Below, piece by piece: positions 11,461 through 24,700 of a stretch of 64,000 nucleotides of DNA. The position numbers were made by a program, and so were the translations under genes. The stretch is from Brachypterus glaber (taxonomy: Eukaryota > Arthropoda > Insecta > Coleoptera > Kateretidae): assembly GCA_958510825.1 (NCBI GenBank), contig OY294051.1, positions 28,693,265 to 28,757,264 of the forward strand. The letters run 5' to 3'. The notes beneath the pieces were generated by a model. It saw only the letters and a program-made list of their open reading frames with translations. It did no database searches and was not told where the DNA came from. Each line of letters starts with the position of its first letter. The first letter of the stretch is position 1.

Positions 11461-12330
11461 CCCAGAGAGCAGAAAGATGACTTAAAGAGATCTTAAAGAT
11501 GTCGTAGCTCGGCATTCAAGACGTCTTAAGAACGTCGGTTTTCACCGTATATGCATCTTAAAGACGTCTTAACGACGTCGTATGTTACAAAAGGTAACGT
11601 CTTTAAGAAATCTTTTTTAAGACGCCTTACTGACGGCTTGCTCAGGCGACATTACAACATAATACCGCCTCTCATTTACGTTGCTAGGTACGGTCGTATT
11701 GATATAAAAAGCGTAATAAGAACTAGAATGAGAGGTAATTTGTTTGTCAAAAAAGATCTTAAAAAAATGTGATTTTTTTATGTTTTTTTTGAACAATTTA
11801 TTTTTTATTTTTTTTTTGAAAATTTCCTTTTTGAATTTTTTTTTAAATTTTTTCGTTTTTCGTAAAAAGAAAATTTAAAAAAAAAGTGAAATTATTTTTT
11901 TTATTTTCTGTTTTTAAAAAAAGATCTTTAAAAAAATGGTTATTTTTTTTAATAGTTGATTGTGGTTAATTATGTTTAGCGATGATTATCGAAGTTAAGA
12001 TGTCTTGTACCGATACTTAAAAGACATCTTATAGACATCATAATCAGATATCTTTTAAACATCCCTAAATAGAAGTCCATAAGATATCCTTTTCATGTCT
12101 TTGGGAACGTTCAAGTAATACGTAACGCTCCTAGGGGGAGTGGGGGTCATTTTGGAGTGTTACGCCCATGTTAACGGTATAGGAAAATAGCGTTACAGGG
12201 GGGGGGGGGGGGGCGGGGGTCCAAAATTACCAAAATTTGCGTTACATAATACTTGAACGTTCCCTTTAGGCGTCCAGACATAATTAAGATCTAAAAAAGA
12301 CGTCTTTAAGATATCATGTGCTGTCTGGGG
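11461..12330. mobile_element. Element with CCCAGA...TCTGGG ends and AAGACGTCTT repeats
   Basis: It starts CCCAGAGAGCAGAAAGATGA and ends TCATGTGCTGTCTGGGG. Many short palindromic AAGACGTCTTAAG-type units lie in both halves. A separate MITE (12103-12264) is inserted in it. The 73-codon ORF at 11551 is repeat sequence. Confidence 0.65.
12103..12264. mobile_element. 162-bp MITE (GGGAACGTTCAAG ends)
   Basis: Perfect-looking TIRs GGGAACGTTCAAGTAATACG and CGTTACATAATACTTGAACGTTCCC (one mismatch region), with a long G tract inside. Part of the same family appears at 14453-14530 and in the fold-back arms at 14575-14610 and 15541-15585. Confidence 0.75.
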
Positions 12331-12656
12331 TCAAGCCGACGAAATGTAACTTTAGCATTATGTAAGTGGACACAATGATTTCGTGAACTCTAAAAAAAGG
12401 AGGTTTAAACATGTCATTCAAAATAACGAAGAACATGTAGCAATTATGTATTTTTGTAAATATCTCGGCAAATTTCGTATCCACTCGCAACGCATCTACA
12501 AAAATAGATGCCGGCAAATCTCAATTCGCCTAGTTTCAATTTCGTTTCTCTATCTTTAACCATAATTAATACATTTTAAAGATCCTTAGCACAGTGGTTG
12601 TTTTATTTAATCGTTTTTTTATTTATTTGTTTGATTTGTTTTTATTAAACATAACA
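12331..12656 (+). promoter_or_regulatory. Calexcitin upstream region
   Basis: About 325 bp lie between a mobile element and the calexcitin ATG. They must hold at least part of the 5' UTR, unless an upstream non-coding exon exists. No TATA box stands out. Confidence 0.35.
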
Positions 12657-12708
12657 ATGGCGTACAGCTGGGAGAACAGGGTTAATTTTGTTGTCAAATA
12701 TTTATATG
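12657..12708 (+). CDS. Calexcitin exon 1
   Basis: The ATG opens MAYSWENRVNFVVKYLY, followed by a single G and the donor GTAAGT at 12709. The exon is too short for ordinary ORF tracks. It was found because insect calexcitins begin this way and because the leftover G completes the GAT (Asp) that starts EF1 in exon 2. Confidence 0.87.
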
Positions 12709-15700
12709 GTAAGTGGGTATTTGATATATATTTTTTGTTTTATTTTTATTTTTTTTTTGCTTAAATTGTGGCACAAGTTGTGATACAAATATTAAATAAA
12801 TATAGGTATCTATAGACAAATATTTGTGTAACATTCCTAGTTAAATTAAATAATATTGGACTTTTTTTAACATTTTATTAATTTGAAGCCCCCTATTAAT
12901 CTGAAATGCCCCCTATAAAGATGTTTTGCCCCCTATTTATTTATAAATGCGTTTTCAATTCATTCATTCAATAAATAAAAATTATAAATTTTATACAGTC
13001 AGTTTTCGTATTTTTTTGTTCGTTAAAAAAGTGAAATTTGAATGAAAATGTATCACAATAAGTTTTCCCTGATTTTGTAAGTAATTTTGCTCGTGAGTGT
13101 TTTTCATAGTTTTTCTCATAATGCGTTATTTCACACTCTTCACAATGAAAATTGTGTAATTAAATTAAGTTTTTGCCGCGGCGTCATATTTTGTCAACTA
13201 TTTCAGTTGAGTTCAGTTTTATAAAATATTCGCAACTTTAAAAATTTTCCAAAAAAAAAAAATATTTTAATAATGCATTAATGCACACAAATAAATATAT
13301 TTAGATTTTTTAAAACTTGCTAACTGTGCGTCATCAACTAACTGTTTCTCAGATATTAAAAAAGCTAAGCTAAACTAGATGAAACGTTGCAAGCACCCTG
13401 TCAAAACATCGGCACTATTGTACACTAGAGCCATCTGCAAATTTCAAACTAGGTGTTTTGTTTGATTTTAAATTCTGTATTTTTAAAACATTATATTCTA
13501 GCAAAAAACTGTATATAACATTTTTTATAGGGCTTAAAAATATTTAAAATATAATTTTTTGAAATCGGGTTATAAATATGTGAGATTTGCTAAAAAAACC
13601 TTTTACTGCTTTAAACGCCAATATATCGAAAACAATGCGTTTTAGGAAAACGTTGTTTATAACATTTTTTGACCAATTTAAAATTATCTTTTATATAAGT
13701 GCTAAATTAACCAAATACTATAATAATTGCCTTAATTATAAACAAAAACGCTAAAAATAGGAGTTTTACCCTATTTTTACCCCCATACCCCCAATCGTTT
13801 ACCCCCAAAATCTAATCAGCTCTTCGGAATACGATAAGAAACAATATGCAAAAAACCGCAAGTCAATATCTCATGTAGAAATCCAGTTGGAGAGTTTACA
13901 CCCAGACAGACAGACGGACGCAATTTTTTTTTTACTGATTTCTACTCTATGGTCTAAAACGCCGAGAAATGTGAAAAAAACGTGGTCAAAGATTTTGACT
14001 TTTTCCCGAAGATTTCAATACATCGGCACTCTTAGTAGCACTAAGTGCCGATGTAAAATTAAGACTGTTTTTCAAAATCCAAATTTTTTGTGATATAGCC
14101 CTGCCTTTACGCACGAGTTTTTAATTGGAGGGTCTGATTCATTTATTTATTGCACAAATAAAACCACACGTGAAAACCCATTTGTTATATGTTTTTCTTA
14201 TTTTTGTATGCTTTTATTTTTCTGGATAAATATAGATAAAAATAAATTATGATATCAATAATGCTGACAGCTTGTATATAAAATTTATAAATATAACTAT
14301 GATTTAAATTTATGTTCAATTTTTTGTTGTTGTCAAGAAAAAGTGCGAATACAAAAATTACCTTGCATGATTGCTTTCTTGATTCTTGTTTTAACATATA
14401 TTGAAAAATTTCGATGTTAGCTAAACAACTCAAAATATGAAAACTATGGGTTTGGGGACGTTCAAGTATTACGTAACGCAAATTTTTATCATTTTGGACC
14501 CCCCCCTGTAACGCTATTTTCCTATACCATTCCCGGGAAAAAAAGGTTTTCTTGTCCGCACGATAACTCAAGGGTGGGGGTCATTTTGGAGTGTTACGCC
14601 CATGTTAACCCGGGAAAAAAAGGTTTATATATTTGAGATATGATCGGATCTCTGTATATACAAATTTCATGTCCAAGAATATATCAAGAGATCCAATCAT
14701 ACACGGAAAGAAATTAGTGGGCTCTGCGCTATACATTATAAGATATTTGGTAACAGTGGCAAATTATAGTGATTTAAGCTATAGATTATAAGGGACACAA
14801 TAACTAATAATGTTAAAAATAAATTGGAAACGATTATATATATTACAGACACGATTATATTTATTACAGGCACTATTATAAATTTACAGAAATTTTATTA
14901 TATTATAAAAATTATTAGCACGGACAATAATTAAATCTATTTAAGCTATAAATGCCATACTATTTGTTATATTTTATTATTCACTAAACAATTAAAGTAT
15001 TTCATATAAATTTTTACACTGACTGCCATAATTGTAAGAGAAAGCCTTGTATTTATATAATAAGCGATTATAATTTGCTTGGTATGTGTGTTATAGCGCT
15101 CCTAGCTATAATTTTTTTTTCCGTGTATATGCTTATATATAAGCAGTTATATATCAAGAGATCCAATCATATCTCGTCATATATGAGTAGATATGCTTAT
15201 ATATAAGCAGATATAATCTATTTGTACAAGTGATTAGATATAAAAATATATGTGCATATATCAAGAGATCCGATCATATCTCTTCATATATGAGCAGTTA
15301 TGCTTATATATAAGCAGTTATATATCAAGAGATCCAATCATATCTCGCCATATATAAGCAGATATGCTTATATATAAGCAGATATAATCTATTTATACAA
15401 CTGAGATATGATTGGATCTCTTGATATATAACTGCTTATATATAAGCATATATGATTGGATCTCTTGATATATTCTTGGACATGAAATTTGGATATACAG
15501 AGATCCGATCATATCTCAAATATATAAACCTTTTTTTCCCGGGTTAACATGGGCGTAACACTCCAAAATGACCCCCACCCTTGAGTTATCGTGCGGACAA
15601 GAAAACATATGGACGGAAATTTTTATAAGTTGTTTAGAATTGTATATAACGCACTTTGGTAAAATATAGCATTTTTTGGAGTCCGAAGTAAACGTGTAAT

Positions 15701-18700
15701 ACTTCTCTGCTACGAAGCCTGGATGAGTATTATTATTATAATAACAAGCCGTGAAGATGTGTAATGCTAGGCATTCCATTATTAGGGTTTTTTGATTTTG
15801 TCCGGGAGGGGGAGGGGGGCTTTAAAAACGGAGTATTTTTAGGAGACCATAACTCCCTTGGATACATTTATGGAAGTACCTTGTACTTTCACCCTGCGTT
15901 ATCGAAATTTTGGTTTCCAAAATTTTAGTATTTTTTTTTTCGTCTTCGATACGTAAAATTTCACGTTCAAATTAATTTTTCTCGAAAACGGTTAATTCTA
16001 TGGTATTACAATTAGAGTACCTTTTTTATGTATCTTTACCTGAGGAATACTATTCTGATATTAAATCTACAAAAAAGTTACTTAGAAAAAAGTTTGGGGC
16101 AAAAAAGTGATAAGACCCCCCCCCATTTCGGACGCCCCTGGTTAAAGTAACTACATACAAATACCATTGGCTGATAGGCCTTATTAGAGATAGATCACAT
16201 GCAATACCTCTTTGCTATAATACAAAGAGTTCCTGAGTTATTAAATAAAAATTTTTGGAGCCCCATTTGAAGGCCCTTATGAGTCGTTTTAGGACATATG
16301 TTTATGGAAACTTTTTTGTATATTTTCGGGTAAGGAACTACGCCCTGAAGTTACGTACCGCACTTAGTAAACATTAAATATATGTATACATATACAGGAT
16401 GTTTGGTAGGGAGCATGACAAACTTGGCAAAGTTAAAGATTAGGTCATTTCCAACATGATTTCTGAATACTACTTTGACCTAAGACTCAAGGTAGGTCAT
16501 TCTTTATTTTAAAAAAAAAAAACAAAAAACAAAAAAAATCAAAAAAAAAATGTCAACTATTTTTTTTTTAATGAGATGAAAAACAAAAAAAAAATAAAAA
16601 AAACATTTTACAAAGAAAAACTTTAAAAAAATCAAAATTTTAGGTATGTATTCATTTTCTTTTTGCGAAAAAAACGAAAAAAAAATTGAATTTATGATAG
16701 TTTTTTCATTTTTTAAAAAAATTTAACCCCTCATAACTTTTTTGTTTTTGGGGGGATTACTTTTAAAATTGGTAGTATTGAACCTTATAATAAAAGTAAT
16801 TTTTCCTGAAAAGGTTACGTTAATCGGAAATTTCTTTCAGCTTTTTTCGATTTTTTTAAAAGCTTAACCCCCATAAATTTTTGTTTTTGGACATGGATGT
16901 CAAATAGTATTGCTGTTATTATTTTTTTTGTGAAACTATTAGCCTAAATTGAAATAACTTGCACCTAGGCGCAAGCTGCTAATAGCAATATTTCATAACA
17001 AAAGTAATAAAAACAATACTAATTGATAGCTACTTTTGTCGGGGATATTTGTACATAATTAGTAGCTATCTTTAGGACAGACGTACAGTATATCATCAGG
17101 ACATACGGCTCGGAAGTCGCTCGGCTTCCCGTTTAGTAACAAAGTATATCCTGGGGATACCCAAACGAAAAATGATATCCTGGGGATATCAGAAATCCCA
17201 AAACGGATATTCTGGGGATATCCATTGTATAAACCTGTGCTATCTGGGAGTATAATAAGAATAGTATTCTACGTAAGGGGCTGTCCATATATTACGTAAC
17301 GCGCCTAGGGGGGGGCAGAGAAATTGTTACAGTTTGTGACGGGGGGGAGGGTCTAGGTAAACGTTACGTAACGGAATTTAATAAATTTAATGTTCATTTC
17401 CTAAGCTTGGCAGATGTATTTTTATTTCAAAATAAATTACTATTTAGTGGCCCATAAATCCCTTTTTCACACAAAAATTGACGGAACTATGCATATTTAA
17501 ATAATATTGTAATCAGTAAAAAAACTGTTGACATTGGTATTAAAAAAATTTCTTACGGCCCTGTTCTTGCGTGATCTTGCCGATAAATCATCGGCGATGA
17601 TACATATTCGCGCGGAATATGTACTCACAGAACACCAATGTGTGTACTATTTTGTGTACCTGTGCATAAACAATATACGTGTTATATGTGAGACTCAGTG
17701 TAAAAAGAGGTACCTAGTATTTTTTCCCTGTGTGATATTGATTATGAATATTTTTTTACAAAGACAAATTTTTATATTGTTACGCGTTACACAGAGGGGG
17801 GGTGTTGGTAAATGTGACAGTTTGTTACACAGGGGAGGGTCAATTTTTTTGAAAAATTGCGTTACGTAATATATGGACAGCCCCCAAAGGCAATGCAGTC
17901 GTTTAACTTCATGACTTGTTTCTTATATTTTAAGCTAGTGAGTAGGTATTGCATTAAATATAAAGTTCAACGATCATCGTTTTAAATTAGTTCTGGAATA
18001 CTATTTTTAATAAATAGGATTTTTAAAAATTAGTTCCGACAACCAAATTTACGAGTTTAAGTAATTTGCCAAAATATTTGACCCAAAGAAATAATCGGGA
18101 AAATAATGCATGAGAATCTCAAAAGGGCATTTCAGCTAATTATTTCCTACACTAAAAAAAGGTATGGATACATTATATCAGCTTGTAACATTAGGATGGA
18201 CCTTATATTTTTTTAGTGTGTCCTAATTGAGTCCCTAAATTTCGTAAAATTACCCTTAAGTCGTAAAAAAACGTTGAAAATTTTCTACTATTTTTGTATA
18301 AGTAAAAAATTTAAATGGCTTGAAATCTTATTTTTTTCCTTTTGAGCAAAAAAAATTATGTGCCAAATCTCAAAATGATCAAAAGATTCTAACCCGTGCC
18401 GAAAATCGGCCAAAGTTGGCCCTAACACTAAAATTTACAAATTTCTGCCATACATGTGAGTCAAACGTTAAACAAACATTTTAAAAATGTATCAAACCAG
18501 ACTGAATTTATTTTTATCTAATACATTCTAATAACTATTTATAATATTAAAATTAATTAACTAAAACAAAACGAGCTATGCGCCAAATATTTAGGAGCTT
18601 TTGTTTGGCGCTTAGCTCATTTTGTTTTAATTAAATCATTTTAACATTATGAATAAATATTAGAATACATTAAATAAAAATAAATTCATTCAGATCTGAT

Positions 18701-21700
18701 ACATTTTTAAAATGTTTGTGTACGGCTTGACTCATATTTATGATAGAAATTCGTAAATTTTAGGGTTAGGGGCAATACAACTTTGGCGGATTTTCGGCAC
18801 GGGCTAGAACTCGGGTTAAAATATTTTGATCATTTTGAAATTTGACACAAAATTTTATATGCTTAAAAGGGAAAATATAAGACTTCAACCCTTTAAATTT
18901 TTTACTTATACAAAAATTACAGACAATTTTCAAAGATTGTTTACAATCTATGGTTAATTTTATGAATTTTAGGGGCCCAATTAGGACCTTTAGAGAAGTT
19001 TTATCTATTTAATATTTTCAGAATTTTCTAGTTAAACCTAAATGAAAATTTTAAGATAATAAAAAAATATAAGGTCCACCCTATTGTAACATAGCGAACA
19101 ATTCGGATTTGATTTTTAACTTTTTAACAAGATTCTAGGCCACAAGGTAAAAACTGAGTTTTGTAATTTGCCTCCTCATGTATTTTCAAAGCTTGTGATT
19201 TTTTTTTACTGTTAACCTAGAAATCGAAAAAGGCACTGTGCCTAAGGCACATAAGAACATTTTTGAACAAGAAACTTTGATTTTGTCCAGAAATAGGATT
19301 TTTTTTCAAGTCTTAACCGAGTCGGTCTTAACCAAAGACTAGTAATGATCAGTAATCGGAATAAATTCAGTTATGACTCATCAACGTTGAAAATAAACAC
19401 AGAAACATAGGCTTACGGAATAATTTTGCCGAATTATGAGGGAAATTTTTATAAAGGTCACTAAATCGAAACATTTGACGACTAATTTGTTACACAAAAT
19501 AATATTGACTATATATATTAATAAATATGTATATATATCTGATATTCGATTTTTATCTTTTAAGAATACGAAAGTTTTTAATTTTTATTTATCGATAACT
19601 TTTTCCACACCTAACTCGTTTAAATGGAATCATTAAAAAAAATTAAGATAAAAAGAAATAAAAATGTAAATTTTTAAAACCTCGCGTTAACGCTAGAATC
19701 GACGCGGCGCCTATGCGAGCACTGGAAATTGGCCGATGACTGGTAATGATTTTATAATAAATCTTTGTCTTAAAAATCTTCATAAAAATTGATGTTTTCT
19801 TTGGATAGTAAAAATAAAATGCACTATTTAAATTCTGAAACTTTTTCCTAGAATGTCATGTGTTAATTATTTTTACGTTTATTAATTACGCTCAGTATTC
19901 AGAAATAGAATTTGCGCACACAGGCGCATACCTTTGTGTTAGGTAGGTGAAAGTTTAAAAATAATAGAAGTTTTGTTTAACCCTTAGTAACAGACACGTG
20001 TATTTTTGGCTAGTTAGTTCGGACCTCGTGATTTTATTAAAACTCATTACGTGTTCATTTAAAGTTAGGATGCGTAAAAAATACCGCCACCATTTTTGAG
20101 AATTTTGTTTTTGTTGTGTTTGTTATTAATTACACTTTTAATTTAATTTTGTGAATAAAGTTTATTTATTTGCGCTACAACGTTATTTAGTATAATTCCT
20201 TATAATGTATACCGAGTCAAAATTGATAAAAAAAACATAGTGATAAAAATTACAGAATAAAAATAATTTATTTTATTATGTATTTAAAGTAATAGTAATA
20301 ATATAAACTCGAATATAAATAAATAATGATAGGTATAGAGAAACGAACTATAAACCGGATATGTTTAGACAATTTTATTAACTTTTTTATTTATTAAACG
20401 TACGCGTAATTTTAACGCCGATTCCGTAGCAAGTAGTAGTAGTAAATTTTTGGGTTGTCCAAAGCCGGACAACTAGGCCATTTATGGCTCTTTTTGTCAC
20501 ACCGCATTTACTAATTTGAACCCTCCTTAAACCTGCCCGTTCTTTCAATAAAGGTCAGGATATTGTCCCAGGGGAGGTCTGTTAGTTCCTCTTGGTTGAG
20601 TCTCAGATTTAAAGACTTGCAACCTGATCCTGTCGTATCTCACACACACAGCTAAGTAATGAGAGGATGTTTTATCCTCTCCACACTCTGGACATAGCGG
20701 ACTCTCTAGAATCCTTCTGTAGCAATGTTTCTATAATAAGGTGTCTGTAGCTGAGGGTTAAAATAAATACTGACTATTCAAAGTTAAACAATAAACATGT
20801 TTGATAAAAAATATCTAAAAAAAAAATATTAGCCAAGCCAAAATAATAGGAAATTTTGGACCCGGATATATTGTTGCCAGGATTTTAATATGGTTAATTT
20901 GTAGCAGGATAATCATATTAAAATTTGGCAACAGGGCGCGACTTAATCTCAAAGTTTTTTAAAATAGTATCTTTAAAAGCTATAGCTCCCGGGAGCGATC
21001 CCTTTAGAGGTATTATACGACCCACAATGAACTTTTTTTTATTTTTTATTTATTTATTTATTATTATATGTATTTTCTCTCGTTCTAATTATATAATAAT
21101 TAAAATAATTCTCGGTTTATAGAACTGCGTTTCAATTATATATTAAGACAAAATTTTCCAACGTTTCACCATTTATTGGATTGGCAAAAATAGCACTAAA
21201 ATTTATGTATGGAATAGCCTTAAAATGGTATTAAAATAATTAAAATTATATTATATGGTTAGATTTAAGTATTATTTTACACCTACTCTGCCAACTTACC
21301 CAAAAAAAATTAAACTTTTGTGTGAAAAGAGACTATGAGTTTTTTCCTAAAAAGTGTCGCGTAATAATTGAAGGCATTCAAAACTAAAGTTATTTTAATG
21401 AGATAAGTTTTTTTTATATTTTGTGCTAACATATGCCCAAAAAGTTTTGTTTTAAAGTTAAAATTGATTAAATTATAAGTTAAAACGCGTTTTCTTCATT
21501 TTCTCCCTATTTACATTTTGTTAGTTAGACCACTTTAGCTCCAGCTTCACCATTTGTACAATACCGAAAATAGTTTCATTATTGTCTTAATATTAGCACA
21601 AATGTTTGGTAGTGGGTTTTAATTTATTATACACATAAATATTGAGAAAACGCAACTTAGAAATGAGAGAAATGCATTAAATATATATTTTTTAAATGAA

Positions 21701-24700
21701 TTATATACTCACATCTGTTATGTACTGAAAAATAAATATAACACAGCCAAAAAAATTAATATCCAGAGACTAGACCAATGCATTTTTATATTTTTGTGGT
21801 CGGTGAAACCGAGTCTGATCTCAGAATTGCTCCATCAGATCCCAACTTTTTTCTACCCATAAAAACATCTGAATTTAAGGAATTTTCGCGCCCTTTTTTA
21901 AGTGTAGAAAACAATTGAGACCTGTTGGAACAATTCTGAGGTCAGATTCGGTTTTAGCGACCCCGAAAATATTAAAATGCGTTGGTCTAGTCCCTGGCAC
22001 TTAATTTTATTTTTATTTTTTTTTGTTGGCTATGCACAGCCACCCAAAATTCCTTAAATTCAGATGTTTTTATGGGTAGAAAAAAGTTGGGATCTGATGG
22101 AGCAATTCTGTTTCTGTTTCTGTCTTTAAATACTAAAACATAATTATAACACAACCAAAAAAAAAAAATATCCAGAGACTAAACCAATGGATTTTTATAT
22201 TTTGGTGGTTGCTGAAACCGAGTCTGATCTCAGAATTGCTCCATCAGATCCCAACTTTTTTCTACCCATAAAAACATCTAAATTTAAGGAATTTTCGCAC
22301 CCTTTGTTAAGTGTAGAAAACAATTTTGACATGTTGGAGCAATTCTGAGGTCAGATTCGGTTTTAGCGACCCCGAAAATATTAGTCCCTGGTACTTAATT
22401 TTTAGTCCGCTTCGCGTCGTCCGTAAATTCTACAGACTAGTAAAAAAAACTTCACTTTTCCTCTTAGTAAAACAATATATACTCGGCGCATTATCTATCT
22501 GAGTAACAAATTGGATCAAGGAAGCTATGATTAGTGGTTTAAAAATGACTTTTAGTAATATTTTTGTAGCCCATTGTGCTTTTGATAATTTTTAACATTT
22601 AGGTTAAATTGACTGTCATTTTACGTCTTAAAAATAATAATAAAATCTGTTTAAAAAGTAAAACTTTGTTCAAAATTATAATAAAAGTAAGTTTTTATTC
22701 ATAAAGTGCTATTATAAACTTAAATTTAACATTACCTGAATAAAATTACGGACCAGTATTATTTTAACCAAAAAATTCTGTTATAGTGTTTACTTCAAAA
22801 ATTTATAGAGTACTGCATTATATTGCTTCATTTAAACAAAATGTTTATAGATTGATGCTTTAGTTTTCTTTTTATGCACTTTTCTTGTTATTTCTTCTTG
22901 CTAAAGCAAATTATTTGGATTTTTTTATAAATGTCAAAATAATGTCTTGATTGACAATAAATTTTAAAGAAGATGAAAACCTTACATAAGGAACTAAATA
23001 TATTCTGCCAACCAAATAACAAGAAACAAATGACCATCAACTCAGATAGATAATGCGCGGAGTTTACTATTTTTCTTGATTGTTTTACCTTTTTTCTAGT
23101 GTTTATTACCTTTCTCTTCGGTGTAAATAAGCTTATTATTTTGTTTCTAGATGTAGATAATAATGGATATTTAGATGAACGAGATTTTGCATGTTTAGCA
23201 CTTAGAGCTGCAATTATTGAAGGAAAGGGAGAATTTAGTAATAATAGGTTACAAGAATATCAACATATAATGTTAAGTTTATGGGAAGAAATAGCAGAAT
23301 TAGCAGATTTTAATAAGGTTTATAATGTTTTATTGGCATGTCAGTGTGAATTTAGATTGCTTATTGCATAACCTCGCATGCTTTTGTTAGTTTAGTACCA
23401 TAATCTTTTATCATGTCTTCTGGTAATCCTCGATGAGGATTTTTCATATAACTACAAATATCTTTTTTACGCTTGTTTGTTGGTTTTTTTTAGTTACTTG
23501 GAGCGTAATTGTTGTCCTAATAAAAATTTCATTTCAAAATAACAATTATGTTATACTCGAGGTTATACTATACCCAGTGGTACATTTATAATCCGACTAA
23601 GATGCCTACTGGGTCATATATGCTCCCCCTTTTTTTTTTGTTCTTTGTAAAATATTTGTTTCATACAACAACAAAAAAACACTTTGTGACCAGTCTTAAC
23701 TCAAAAAAGTTGATAAAAAAAGAAATAAACATTGGATCTCAAAGGGTTAAAATTAATATGGTCCCCCACTGCCCCCCTGGCGCAACCTTACCCAATAAAT
23801 AATTTAAAAATATGATAAATGATAGTTTTTGTTGTGTGATATACATATTACAAATTAAAAGTTTATCCCGTTCAAAAGTTACGGGGGGTGTACGATTTAA
23901 AAGAATAACCCCGTATATATATAAAATTTAAGAGGTGATTCTAGATCCAAAAATATAAAAAAAGTTCCTATAAAGGTTGGTCCGGAAATGAGCCCTAAGG
24001 GATCTAGGGCCCTTTAAAATTGTAATAAAAATAAGGTTTTTAATTAATAACTCGGGTACCGTTTAAGCTAGAGCGGCGAGCTTTTGCATGTATACTAGTA
24101 TTAATAAGGGCAATAAGTTTATGTTAATTTATTTTTTTAATTTATCCAGAGGCGTGCCCAGACGGACAAAATATATGAGGCTTAAAACATTTTTGCCCCA
24201 AACTTTTCTATGTGTATGTTTTTTGGATTTGTTGTAAAAAATATAGATTTCTAGAGTAAAAATACATATAAAATATCATATAGTGTAACACTGTAGGAGC
24301 AACCGTTATCAAAAAAAAATGCAATTAAGAGGAAGTAACATTTTGTGCCACCAAAAACGTTACTTTTTAAAAGGCTATTACTCCTTTAATATTAAATTTA
24401 GGTGTTTTGGTGTATAATACTTTTTTGCTCAGTTTTAAATGAAGAATCACCCTGCAGCATTAAAATTTTATTAACCTTTATAGAAACTTTTTTTCATATT
24501 TTTGGATGTAGAATCACCTCTTAAATTTCGGTACGCGAGTTCTGGAACAGGCTGTATATTATGAGCTAATTTTTATTATTCATACTTAAAACTAGTTGCA
24601 TGTAGCAATTAATATTTTGTTAATTATTTGGCATCCATTTTAGTTATTTATAGTTATGTGAAATATATAAATTAATATTAAATGCCAAATATTTTAATGT

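Larger units (their letters stand above)
14546..15606. mobile_element. Fold-back element, split by a MITE
   Basis: The arm 14546-14690 (GTTTTCTTGTCCGCACGATA start) is inverted at 15470-15606 (TATCGTGCGGACAAGAAAAC end). The arms include a piece of the 12103 MITE family. The 424-bp MITE at 14702-15125 is nested within. Confidence 0.75.

Noticed and set aside
13900..14055. Helitron 3' end
   Set aside because: A terminal hairpin is present, but no CTRR end follows and no TC start was identified.
14185..14571. 128-codon ORF on the minus strand
   Set aside because: Runs through MITE sequence and low-complexity AT DNA; no conserved motif.
17528..17869. 113-codon ORF
   Set aside because: Lies entirely within the MITE 17277-17884 and shows no protein family features.
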